From Streptomyces collinus Tu 365 (GTDB lineage: Bacteria > Actinomycetota > Actinomycetes > Streptomycetales > Streptomycetaceae), in NCBI RefSeq assembly GCF_000444875.1, contig NC_021985.1, positions 6,406,170 to 6,470,169 on the forward strand: a stretch of 64,000 nucleotides of DNA, read 5' to 3'. Of this stretch, positions 16,657-24,725 are shown piece after piece (position 1 is the first letter of the stretch; each line of letters begins with the position of its first letter). The notes below the pieces were generated by a model. The model did not search any database. It had not been told where the DNA came from and was given only the letters and a program-made list of their open reading frames with translations. Both the position numbers and the translations under genes were made by a program.

Positions 16657-18600
16657 ATGATCGAGAACCATCGGAGAGGGCCTGATCCCGGCTTGGTCAC
16701 GGCCGCCCGCGCGGGTGACGGACGGGCCCGGGAGGAACTGGTGGGCCGTTGCCTGCCGTTGGTCTACAACATCGTCGGCCGCGCCCTGAACGGGCATGCC
16801 GACGTCGACGACGTCGTACAGGAGACGCTGTTGCGCATGGTGCGCGGGCTGCCGAAGCTGCGGGATCCGTCCGCGTTCCGGTCCTGGCTGGTGGCGATTA
16901 CGATCCGGCAGGTACGGAACCGCGAGCAGTCGCGGGCCATGGACCGCGACCGCAGGACGCACCTGGACGACGCGGAGACGATCACCGATCCCACCCTCGA
17001 CTTCGCCGGGCTGACCATCCTGCGGCTGGGACTGACCGAGCAGCGCCGTGAGGTCGCCGAGGCGACGCGCTGGCTCGATGCGGAGGACCAGGAACTGCTG
17101 TCCCTGTGGTGGCTGGAGGAGACCGGCGAGCTGGAGCGCGCGGACCTCGCCGGTGCGCTGGGGCTGTCCGACCGGCACACGGCGGTACGGGTGCAGCGGA
17201 TGAAGAAGCAGATGGAGATATCGCGGGGCGTGGTGCGGGCGCTGGGCGCCGAGCCGCGCTGTGCGGAGCTGGACCAGATCGCCGCGCCGTGGGACGGCAC
17301 GCCGAGTTCGCTGTGGCGCAAGCGGTTCGCCCGTCATCTGCGCGGCTGTGGGGTGTGCGGGGGCCTGGAGCGGGGGCTGCTGCCGATGGAACGGCTGCTG
17401 GGCGGGCTGCCGCTGGTGGCCGTGCCGACCAGTCTCGATCCGGCGCGGGTGCTCGCCCATGTGTGGACGGCGGCGACCCCGCCGTCCTCGGGGTCCGGGG
17501 GGTCTTCCGGCTCGGGGAGCGGTGGAGGCCGGGCGCCCGGGCGGGGGCACCGGCGGCTTGCGCGGACGGGCAGGCGGATGGCGGGCAAGCAGGCCGTCGT
17601 CGGCGGCTCGGCGGCGGTCGCGGCCGTCGCGGTGGCCGCGCTGGTCGCCACCCGGCTGACGGCGGGGCCGTCCGCGCCGGCCGCGGCGACGGTTCCGCCG
17701 CCCACACCGATGGCCGTCACCTCGTCCAGTGCCCCGCCGAGCCCCGGCCCCAGCCCCAGTCCCAGCCCCAGCCCCAGTCCCAGTAAATCCCCTTCACCGT
17801 CGGCAAAGGCGTCAGTGAAGAGGAGTCCTACGCAGCAGTCCGCGACCCCCGTGCAGATCGCGTCCGGCGTGAAAAAGGGTGTCGGGGTGTGGACGTTCAA
17901 CGGGGTGAGCCAGGCGCTCGCCGCAAGCGGGGCGAGGTGGTACTACACCTGGAACACCCAGCACCAGGGCGTGACGACTGCGAAGTCGGCTTCGTTCGTG
18001 CCGATGATCTGGGGCGCCTCGTCCGTCACCGACGCGGCGCTGGCGCAGGCCCGGGCCGCGGGGCCGTACCTGCTGGCCTTCAACGAACCCGACTTCGCGC
18101 AGCAGTCGAACATGTCGGTCGACCAGGCGCTGCGGCTGTGGCCGAAGCTGATGGAGGCTGGGAAGATCCTGGGCAGCCCCGCGGTCGCGACGGGCGCGGG
18201 AACGCCCGGCGGCTGGCTTGACCGGTTCATGGCCGGGGCGGCGGAGAGGGGGTACCGGGTCGACTTCATCACTCTGCACTGGTACGGCGGTGACTTCCGC
18301 ACCCCGCATGCGGTCGAGCAGCTGAAGTCGTACCTGACGTCGGTGTACGCGCGCTATCACAAGCCGATCTGGCTGACCGAGTACGCGCTGATCGACTTCT
18401 CGCAGGGGACGCGGTTCCCCTCCGCCGCACAGCAGGCGGCGTTCGTCACGGCGTCCACGAAGATGCTGGACCGCATGCCCTACGTGCATCGTTACGCGTG
18501 GTTCGGGCTGGGTGCGGACCCGTCGAAACCGAGCAGCGGGCTGTTCACGGACGGTACGACGGCCACGGCGGCGGGCCGGGCCTTCCAGGCGGCGCGCTGA
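16657..18600 (+). CDS. ECF sigma factor fused to zinc anti-sigma motif, TM helix and GH128-like domain
   Basis: This single 647-aa polypeptide combines a transcription factor and an extracellular domain. ECF region 2 (about residues 20-95, ADVDDVVQETLLRMVRGLP) and region 4 (about 140-195) come first. Next is HLRGCGVCGG, an HX3CX2C motif as in zinc anti-sigma factors (about 228-235). A transmembrane helix follows near residue 315 (AAVAAVAVAALVATRL), then a Pro/Ser linker (PSPSPSPSPS). The outer domain resembles glycoside hydrolase family 128/Asl1 (KGVGVWTFNG, LLAFNEPD, ITLHWYGG, PIWLTEYAL). The likely acid pair is Glu in FNEPD and Glu in LTEYAL. It probably senses or cuts beta-1,3-glucan outside and controls transcription inside. 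How the sigma domain would be released is unknown. Confidence 0.82.
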   Translation: MIENHRRGPDPGLVTAARAGDGRAREELVGRCLPLVYNIVGRALNGHADVDDVVQETLLRMVRGLPKLRDPSAFRSWLVAITIRQVRNREQSRAMDRDRRTHLDDAETITDPTLDFAGLTILRLGLTEQRREVAEATRWLDAEDQELLSLWWLEETGELERADLAGALGLSDRHTAVRVQRMKKQMEISRGVVRALGAEPRCAELDQIAAPWDGTPSSLWRKRFARHLRGCGVCGGLERGLLPMERLLGGLPLVAVPTSLDPARVLAHVWTAATPPSSGSGGSSGSGSGGGRAPGRGHRRLARTGRRMAGKQAVVGGSAAVAAVAVAALVATRLTAGPSAPAAATVPPPTPMAVTSSSAPPSPGPSPSPSPSPSPSKSPSPSAKASVKRSPTQQSATPVQIASGVKKGVGVWTFNGVSQALAASGARWYYTWNTQHQGVTTAKSASFVPMIWGASSVTDAALAQARAAGPYLLAFNEPDFAQQSNMSVDQALRLWPKLMEAGKILGSPAVATGAGTPGGWLDRFMAGAAERGYRVDFITLHWYGGDFRTPHAVEQLKSYLTSVYARYHKPIWLTEYALIDFSQGTRFPSAAQQAAFVTASTKMLDRMPYVHRYAWFGLGADPSKPSSGLFTDGTTATAAGRAFQAAR

Positions 18601-18603
18601 GCT

Positions 18604-18643
18604 GAGGGGGCCGTGCGGCGGTTGCGCCGGCACCGGCCCCCTC
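18604..18643 (+). terminator. Strong hairpin after the sigma-GH128 gene
   Basis: Arms GAGGGGGCCGTGC (18604-18616) and GCACCGGCCCCCTC (18630-18643) pair with one bulge, starting 3 nt after the stop codon. This is a likely intrinsic terminator. Confidence 0.65.
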
Positions 18644-18646
18644 GGG

Positions 18647-18830
18647 CTATGGGCTGACGCCCCATGACTGCATGTGCCAGGCGGCAATGACGATCTTGTG
18701 CATGACCGCGACCAGTGCGCGTTCCCGCACGCCGAGCCCGTCACGGACCCGGGAGGCGAGGGCGACGGCCTCCTTGGCCTCGACGGTGTCCGTCAAGCCC
18801 GACGCGGAGGTGCCGAGTTGTCGTCGGCCG
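18647..18830 (-). pseudogene. Possible C-terminal gene remnant
   Basis: A minus-strand frame ending at TAG 18647 reads LTDTVEAKEAVALASRVRDG and later VMHKIVIAAWHMQSWGVSP. It has no start codon of its own and its upper boundary is not defined; the frame continues out of phase under the next minus-strand gene. It may be the end of a disrupted gene. I do not recognise the family. Confidence 0.25.
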
Positions 18831-19422
18831 CCATCGCTGAACTCGACGCATACGGGTCGAAGACGGCATCGCGCATCCTGCTGCGTTGCCCCAGCAGGCG
18901 GGTCTGTTCCTTCTTCAGCGTGGCGAATCCTTGGCGCGCATAGGCGGCGAGCTCCTCGCTGGGGAACGACACCACCGAGAGGTGGTGGTCGTGGTTTCCC
19001 TGTGCCCACCGGGCAGCTGTGATCTCGTAGCCCGAGACATGCGCACACAGGTGAAGCAGAAGCGGCGGCATGTCTGGTTCGCTCAACAGGTCCGCGTGTT
19101 TGATGACCAGGTCGCGCATGGCCTGGATGTTGGGGAGAAAGACGGTGGTCACCCACAGCCGCCATTCGGTGAGCTCTTCCGGGGTGGGCGGGATCTCGTG
19201 ATCGAACGGCGACGTTCCGCCGGGGCGAGCATGACGTCCCACGAACGCGTCGAAAGTGCGTCTGTTGGCTTCCGTGAGGGCGAACAGAGGCCCATAGAGG
19301 TCGCTGAGCTGGCGATTCACGCGAGCGAGCCGTTCTTGCCGTTGCGTCAGGCGCAAACCGTTGAGGTAAGTGACGACATAGCCGACGAACGCCAGCCCGA
19401 TGGTGACGACCATTGCGATCAT
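18793..19422 (-). CDS. Hypothetical membrane-anchored helical protein
   Basis: This 209-aa protein has one N-terminal membrane helix (MVVTIGLAFVGYVVTYL, about residues 4-20) followed by a cytoplasmic, mostly helical body starting RLTQRQERLARVNRQLSDLYGPLFALTEANRR. It is divergent from a pentapeptide-repeat membrane protein with only 69 bp between their starts. I recognise no characterised family. The pairing may be functional but is common enough in actinobacterial accessory DNA that nothing firm can be said. Confidence 0.55.
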   Translation of the reverse strand: MIAMVVTIGLAFVGYVVTYLNGLRLTQRQERLARVNRQLSDLYGPLFALTEANRRTFDAFVGRHARPGGTSPFDHEIPPTPEELTEWRLWVTTVFLPNIQAMRDLVIKHADLLSEPDMPPLLLHLCAHVSGYEITAARWAQGNHDHHLSVVSFPSEELAAYARQGFATLKKEQTRLLGQRSRMRDAVFDPYASSSAMAADDNSAPPRRA

Positions 19423-19491
19423 GAGGGGCGATGCTAGTGCTGTGACCGCACAGGTTCACCGGGTTCGGCCTTGTCCTAGGATCCTCTGGCC

Positions 19492-20664
19492 ATGGGGGGA
19501 TCTTTTCGTGACCGGCAGCGCCTGACTCGTGCCGTTGCTGTGGCGCTGGCCGTAGTGGCCGTGATCGTGTTACTGGGCGTCGTGCTCCTGGTTCTTCCGG
19601 GGCTGATGGTCGACCACGACCTCGCAGGTGGCCACCTCGCTGCAGCGGACCGGCTGAACGCGGTGAACAACGTGCGCACCACCCTTCTGCAGACGGTTGG
19701 CGGTGCGGTCGTCCTGTTCGGCGCCTGTGCCACATGGCGGCAGCTGCGCGTCAGCCAAGACGGGCTGAACGCAACCCGAGAGGGGAACATCACCGATCGC
19801 TTCAGCCGGGCCGTGGACCAGCTCGGCAGTGACAAGCTGGACGTGCGGATCGGAGGCATCTACGCACTGTGGCGCCTTGCAGATCATTCCGACCGCGACC
19901 GCGAGGCGGTCGTCTCCATCATGGCGGCGTATCTGCGGACACACCTTCCCTGGCCGCCGCAGGAACCCACAGTTCCGGCGGCGGACGCGTCCATTAACTC
20001 GGTGCCCCCGCTGGAGACCCGCGCCGCGGACGCCCAGACGGCGCTGACCTGCCTCGGGGTCCTGTACCAGGAACGCCGTCCGGAGTGGCTCAACGTCAGC
20101 TCGACCGATCTCCGCCGAGCCGACTGTGACGGTTTGTGGCTGCACGGAGCCAACTTCGACGGCGCATGCATGGAAGCGGCGAGCGTCTACCAGGTCAACC
20201 TGAGCAAGGCATCACTGATCGCCGCCAACCTGCGGCATGCCGAACTCGGCACCTCCATTCTCCACCAGGTCCGCTGTCTGCAAGCCGACTTGCGCGGCGC
20301 ACGCCTGGTCAAAGCCGACTTGAGGTCGGCGGACTTCACCCGTGCGGACCTGCGGGAGGCGAACCTGCGCAAGACTCGTGCCCAGGGCGCTGTCCTTGCC
20401 GGCGCGGACCTGCGGTTGGCCGACCTCCGGGGCTGCGACCTCACCGACGCAGACCTGCAAGGGGCGAGGCTGGAGGGCGCACTGGCGAGCGACCTTACGA
20501 TCTGGCCAGCCGGCTTCAACGCTCGAACAGCCGGCGTCGTTGTCACCGCGGATCCTGGCATCGAACCGGACAATCTGCTTCCGGCTGCCGCGCTCACGAG
20601 GCGAGTCCCGCTGCTGCGATCGGAGCCGCGCCTGTACGGCACGGCGCTCGACATCGACGGCTAG
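19492..20664 (+). CDS. Membrane-anchored pentapeptide-repeat protein
   Basis: This 390-aa protein has two N-terminal membrane helices (about residues 14-38 and 62-82). A linker domain follows (DRFSRAVDQLGSDKLDVRIGG, with IYALWRLADHS just after), common to actinobacterial proteins of this type. A pentapeptide-repeat beta-helix occupies about residues 200-345, with A(D/N)LRxAD units such as ANLRHAELGTS, ADLRGARLVKADLRSADF and ADLREANLRKT. A disordered tail closes it. Repeats of this kind form right-handed quadrilateral helices; the function of this membrane-linked subgroup is not established. It is divergent from the hypothetical membrane gene. Confidence 0.8.
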   Translation: MGGSFRDRQRLTRAVAVALAVVAVIVLLGVVLLVLPGLMVDHDLAGGHLAAADRLNAVNNVRTTLLQTVGGAVVLFGACATWRQLRVSQDGLNATREGNITDRFSRAVDQLGSDKLDVRIGGIYALWRLADHSDRDREAVVSIMAAYLRTHLPWPPQEPTVPAADASINSVPPLETRAADAQTALTCLGVLYQERRPEWLNVSSTDLRRADCDGLWLHGANFDGACMEAASVYQVNLSKASLIAANLRHAELGTSILHQVRCLQADLRGARLVKADLRSADFTRADLREANLRKTRAQGAVLAGADLRLADLRGCDLTDADLQGARLEGALASDLTIWPAGFNARTAGVVVTADPGIEPDNLLPAAALTRRVPLLRSEPRLYGTALDIDG

Positions 20665-20755
20665 GACATCTCGTTCCCGTGCTGGTGACAGCCACGCGTT
20701 GCGGACTGTGACCAGCACGGTCGCCTTGACCCCGTATCTGTGACAGGGAAACAGG

Positions 20756-21160
20756 TCAACGGGGAGTCAGGAGGCCGCTCACCAGGGCGCGGAGTCCGTC
20801 CAGATAGGTGTCCTCGGCGGTCAGCGGGGCCCAGCGGTCCGCGACCTGTGCCAAGCGGGGTAGCTCGCCCGGGTCGAGGTCGGCGAAGACTCGCTCCCGG
20901 TAGGTCGCACGGTCATCGTCTGCGCGCCGCCGGGACGCTGTCGCCCGGATCATGATCTCTCCAGCGGTGTAGTACCAGATCGCACGGTAACCGTGCACAG
21001 CCTGATCGAGGGACATTCCGCATTCGACCAGGCCGTCGACTATCTGCTCGACGAACCACAGCGCGGTTGCGGACATCAGGTCATCGGCGGTCAGCACCTC
21101 CACGATCCAGGGACAGGCGGCGAGCGCCTCATGGATCGCGGCGGCGGCAACGACGAACAT
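20756..21160 (-). pseudogene. Truncated TetR-family regulator lacking its DNA-binding domain
   Basis: About 134 residues match the C-terminal ligand-binding half of a TetR regulator (AACPWIVEVLTADDLMSATALW..., VHGYRAIWYYTAGEIMIR, DLDPGELPRLAQVADRW). The N-terminal helix-turn-helix is missing; the frame upstream of about 21160 has no homology to it. The break coincides with the start of a truncated cupin on the other strand, so a deletion or rearrangement joined two gene ends. An ATG at 21160 exists but would give a protein without DNA binding. Confidence 0.65.
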
Positions 21161-21299
21161 GGTGCGGCTGCAGGCAGGCACCGCCGTGATCGTTCCCCGT
21201 GGCCGGTGGCACCGCCTGGAGCTGGACGCCCCCAGCAACCTGATGTCGGTCACCCTCCGCCACGGCACCCGCCTCGAAAGGCGCACTGACACTCGCTGA
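21159..21299 (+). pseudogene. Truncated cupin-domain protein (C-terminal end)
   Basis: Forty-six codons read LQAGTAVIVPRGRWHRLELD and then LMSVTLRHGTRLERR, the last beta strands of a cupin barrel with the PxGxxH-like PRGRWH motif. The upstream half of the barrel is absent and the fragment begins exactly where the TetR remnant ends. It is probably not functional. Confidence 0.55.
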
Positions 21300-21389
21300 G
21301 CGACATGTGGCCCGGCGGTCGCGCTGCCGGGCCACCACCGGTGACGCCCGTCACCGGACGGGACCGCACCCGCCACGTTGTCGCGCCAT

Positions 21390-21427
21390 CGTGACGACGG
21401 TCACGAACGAGTGATAGCTTTTCCGGG
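21390..21427 (+). promoter_or_regulatory. Promoter and putative PaaX operator of the enoyl-CoA hydratase operon
   Basis: A perfect dyad CGTGAC (21390-21395), GACG, GTCACG (21400-21405) overlaps a candidate promoter whose -10 is TAGCTT (21414-21419) with a TGACGA-like -35 17 bp upstream. The half-sites GTGAC-N4-GTCA recur in the other control region of this catabolic cluster (27240-27253). Confidence 0.5.
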
Positions 21428-21470
21428 TAGCGCACGCGTGAGGCACCGCCCCCCTAGGAGGCCGCACGTC

Positions 21471-22298
21471 ATGAGTCCCTTCACCGGCTCCGCCGCCCGC
21501 ACCCGCGACTGGGAGCACCTGCGGGTCCAGATCGCCGACGGGGTCGCCACCGTCACCCTCGACCGGCCCGCCAAGCTCAACGCCCTCACCTTCGGCGCCT
21601 ACGCCGACCTGCGCGACCTGCTCGCCGAGCTGTCCCGGGAGCGCGCGGTGCGCGCCCTGGTGCTCGCGGGCGAGGGCCGGGGCTTCTGCTCCGGCGGCGA
21701 CGTGGACGAGATCATCGGCGCCACCCTGGCCATGGACACCGCCCAGCTCCTCGACTTCAACCGGATGACCGGACAGGTCGTACGGGCGGTGCGGGAGTGC
21801 CCGTTCCCGGTGATCGCCGCCGTGCACGGGGTGGCGGCCGGGGCCGGCGCCGTCCTGGCGCTCGCGGCCGACTTCCGGGTCGCCGACCCCTCCGCCCGGT
21901 TCGCCTTCCTCTTCACCCGGGTCGGCCTGTCCGGCGGCGACATGGGCGCGGCCTATCTGCTGCCCCGCGTCGTCGGCCTCGGCCACGCCACCCGGCTGCT
22001 GATGCTGGGCGAGCCGGTCCGCGCGCCCGAGGCCGAGCGCATCGGCCTGATCAGCCTGCTCACCGAGGAGGGCGGGGCCGACGAGGCCGCCGCCGCGCTC
22101 GCCCGCCGGCTGGCCGACGGCCCCGCCCTGGCGCACGCGCAGACGAAGGCGCTGCTGACGGCGGAACTCGACATGCCGCTGGCGGCCTCCGTGGAACTGG
22201 ACGCCTCGACCCAGGCCCTGCTGATGAACGGCGAGGACTACGCGGAGTTCCACGCCGCGTTCCGGGAGAAGCGGCCCCCCAAGTGGCGGGGGCGGTGA
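21471..22298 (+). CDS. Enoyl-CoA hydratase/isomerase family protein
   Basis: This 275-aa crotonase-fold enzyme probably hydrates or isomerises a ring-derived enoyl-CoA. The oxyanion-hole motifs are GEGRGFCSGGDVDEI and HGVAAGAGAVLALAAD; the usual second acid region reads FLFTRVGLSGGDMGAAYLLPR. AGGAGG lies 9 nt before the ATG. Its stop codon overlaps the GTG start of the monooxygenase-reductase gene (GTGA). Adjacent genes place it in CoA-dependent degradation of an aromatic acid. Confidence 0.85.
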   Translation: MSPFTGSAARTRDWEHLRVQIADGVATVTLDRPAKLNALTFGAYADLRDLLAELSRERAVRALVLAGEGRGFCSGGDVDEIIGATLAMDTAQLLDFNRMTGQVVRAVRECPFPVIAAVHGVAAGAGAVLALAADFRVADPSARFAFLFTRVGLSGGDMGAAYLLPRVVGLGHATRLLMLGEPVRAPEAERIGLISLLTEEGGADEAAAALARRLADGPALAHAQTKALLTAELDMPLAASVELDASTQALLMNGEDYAEFHAAFREKRPPKWRGR

Positions 22299-24619
22299 CC
22301 GTGCGGCGCATCGCGGTCATCGGCGGCGGCCCCGGCGGTCTCTACGCGGCCGCCCTGCTGAAGCGGCTCGACCCCGCGCGGCAGATCACCGTCTGGGAAC
22401 GCAACGCCCCGGACGAGACCTTCGGCTTCGGCGTGGTGCTCTCCGACGAGACCCTCGGCGGCATCGAGCACGCCGACCCGGTCGTCTACGAGGCCCTGAA
22501 GAAGGAGTTCGTCCGCTGGGACGACATCGACATCGTGCACCGCGGAGTGCGCCACCGCTCCGGCGGTCACGGGTTCGCCGCGCTCGGCCGCCGCCGGCTG
22601 CTGCGGGTCCTGCACGAGCGCTGCCGCTCGCTCGGCGTGGAGCTGCGCTTCGCCACCGAGGCGCCGCCCCTCGACGAGCTCCGCGCGGAGCACGACCTGG
22701 TCGTCGCCGCCGACGGCGTGCGCAGCACCACCCGCGCGGCCCTCGCCGACGCCTTCCGCCCCCGGGTGAGCGAGCACCGCTGCCGGTACATCTGGCTGGC
22801 CGCCGACTTCGCCTTCGACGCCTTCCGCTTCGAGATCGCCGAGACCGAGCACGGCGTCGTGCAACTGCACGGCTACCCCTTCGCGGCCGACGCCTCCACC
22901 GTCATCGTCGAGATGCGCGAGGAGGTCTGGCGGGCGGCGGGACTCGACCGGGCCGGGCCGCAGGAGTCCGTGGAGCGCTGCGCCAAGATCTTCGCCGACG
23001 CCCTCGGCGGACGGCCGCTGCGCTCGAACAACTCGGCCTGGACCACCTTCCGCACGGTCGTCACCGAGCACTGGTCGCACGACGGCGTCGTCCTGCTCGG
23101 CGACGCCGCCCACACCGCCCACTTCTCCATCGGCTCCGGCACCAAGCTCGCCGTGGAGGACGCCCTGGCCCTCGCCGCGTGCCTGGCGGAGCAGCCCGAC
23201 GTGCCCGCCGCCCTGGCCGCCTACGAGGAGGAACGCCGGCCCGTCGTCGCCTCCACCCAGCGGGCCGCCCGGGCCAGCCTGGAGTGGTTCGAGGACCTGG
23301 GCCGCTACCTCGACCAGCCGCCCCGCCAGTTCGCCTTCAACCTGCTCACCCGCAGCCGCCGGGTCACCCACGACAACCTCCGGCTGCGCGACGCCCACTT
23401 CACCGAGGCCGTCGAGCGCGAGTTCGGCTGCCCGCCGGGCACACCCCCGATGTTCACCCCGTTCCGGCTGCACGGCCTGACCCTGCGCAACCGGGTCGTC
23501 GTGTCACCCATGGACCTGTACTCCGCGGTCGACGGCGTCCCCGGCGACTTCCACCTCGTCCACCTCGGCGCCCGCGCCCTCGGCGGGGCCGGCCTGGTGA
23601 TGACCGAGATGGTGTGCGTCAGCGAGGAGGGGCGCATCACCCCGGGCTGCACCGGCCTCTACACCGCGCGCCAGGGCGAGGCGTGGCGGCGGATCACCGA
23701 CTTCGTGCACAGTCAGGCGCCCGGCACGGCGATCGGCGTGCAACTCGGCCACTCCGGGCGCAAGGGCTCCACCCGGCTCATGTGGGAGGGCATGGACGAA
23801 CCGCTGCCCGAGGGCAACTGGCCGCTGGTGGCGGCCTCCCCGCTGCCCTACCGGCCGGACGGCCAGGTCCCGCGCGAGCTGTCCCGGGCCCAGCTCACCG
23901 ACATCCGGGAGCAGTTCGCCTCGGCCGCCTGGCGAGCCGCCCGGGCCGGCTTCGACCTGCTCGAACTGCACTGCGCGCACGGCTACCTGCTCTCCGGCTT
24001 CCTCTCGCCGCTCACCAACCTGCGCACCGACGCCTACGGCGGCTCGCTGGACAGGCGGCTGCGGTTCCCGCTGGAGGTCTTCGACGCGGTGCGCGGTGTG
24101 TGGCCGGACGACCGCCCCATGACCGTACGCGTCTCGGCCACCGACTGGGCCGAGGGCGGCACCACCGCCGAGGAGGCGGTCGCGATCGCCCGGGCCTTCG
24201 CCGCGCACGGCGCCGACGCGATCGACGTCTCCACCGGCCAGGTCGTGGCCGGGGAACGACCGGAGTTCGGGCGGTCGTACCAGACGCCGTTCGCCGACCG
24301 CATCCGGCACGAGGTCCGCGTCCCGGTGATCGCCGTCGGCGCGATCTCCTCCTGGGACGACGTCAACTCCCTGATCCTGGCCGGGCGCACCGACCTGTGC
24401 GCCCTGGCCCGCCCGCACCTGTACGACCCGCACTGGACCCTGCACGCGGCGGCCGAGCAGGGCTACCAGGGCCCCGGCGTGGTCTGGCCCGCGCCCTACC
24501 GGGCGGGCAGCAGGCGCCCCCAGACCGGCCGCACGGACGCGCCGAGGCCGCGGCTGGCGCTCGACCCGGTCACAGCCCTTCCCCCCGACCGCGCGGTTCC
24601 CGGTCCGCACGGATCCTGA
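22295..24619 (+). CDS. Bifunctional aryl-CoA monooxygenase/reductase (salicylyl-CoA 5-hydroxylase or 2-aminobenzoyl-CoA type)
   Basis: This 774-aa fusion has an N-terminal FAD aromatic hydroxylase (about residues 1-375: IGGGPGGLYAAALL, AADGVRSTTR, LGDAAHTAHFSIGSGTKLAVEDA). It is joined to a C-terminal Old Yellow Enzyme-like FMN domain (about 388-750: FRLHGLTLRNRVVVSPMDLYS, HCAHGYLLSGFLSPLTNLRTDAYGGS). This arrangement is known for salicylyl-CoA 5-hydroxylase and for 2-aminobenzoyl-CoA monooxygenase/reductase, which hydroxylates and then partly reduces the ring. No gentisate dioxygenase is nearby, while a hydratase, an acyl-CoA dehydrogenase and a RidA protein are; I therefore favour the aminobenzoyl-CoA type. 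The GTG start overlaps the upstream stop by 4 bp. Confidence 0.85.
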   Translation: MTVRRIAVIGGGPGGLYAAALLKRLDPARQITVWERNAPDETFGFGVVLSDETLGGIEHADPVVYEALKKEFVRWDDIDIVHRGVRHRSGGHGFAALGRRRLLRVLHERCRSLGVELRFATEAPPLDELRAEHDLVVAADGVRSTTRAALADAFRPRVSEHRCRYIWLAADFAFDAFRFEIAETEHGVVQLHGYPFAADASTVIVEMREEVWRAAGLDRAGPQESVERCAKIFADALGGRPLRSNNSAWTTFRTVVTEHWSHDGVVLLGDAAHTAHFSIGSGTKLAVEDALALAACLAEQPDVPAALAAYEEERRPVVASTQRAARASLEWFEDLGRYLDQPPRQFAFNLLTRSRRVTHDNLRLRDAHFTEAVEREFGCPPGTPPMFTPFRLHGLTLRNRVVVSPMDLYSAVDGVPGDFHLVHLGARALGGAGLVMTEMVCVSEEGRITPGCTGLYTARQGEAWRRITDFVHSQAPGTAIGVQLGHSGRKGSTRLMWEGMDEPLPEGNWPLVAASPLPYRPDGQVPRELSRAQLTDIREQFASAAWRAARAGFDLLELHCAHGYLLSGFLSPLTNLRTDAYGGSLDRRLRFPLEVFDAVRGVWPDDRPMTVRVSATDWAEGGTTAEEAVAIARAFAAHGADAIDVSTGQVVAGERPEFGRSYQTPFADRIRHEVRVPVIAVGAISSWDDVNSLILAGRTDLCALARPHLYDPHWTLHAAAEQGYQGPGVVWPAPYRAGSRRPQTGRTDAPRPRLALDPVTALPPDRAVPGPHGS

Positions 24620-24725
24620 AGCGGCCCGCGACCGGGCCGCACCAGGCCCCCGCCCGAGCGTTCCGGCGGGGGCCACGGCCGATTCCGGCAGGGGCTACGG
24701 CCATGACACGGCGCCGCGGACACGG

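Noticed and set aside
22295..24619. Assignment as salicylyl-CoA 5-hydroxylase of a gentisate pathway with certainty
   Set aside because: The fusion fits equally 2-aminobenzoyl-CoA monooxygenase/reductase, and no gentisate dioxygenase is nearby, so only the bifunctional family was called.
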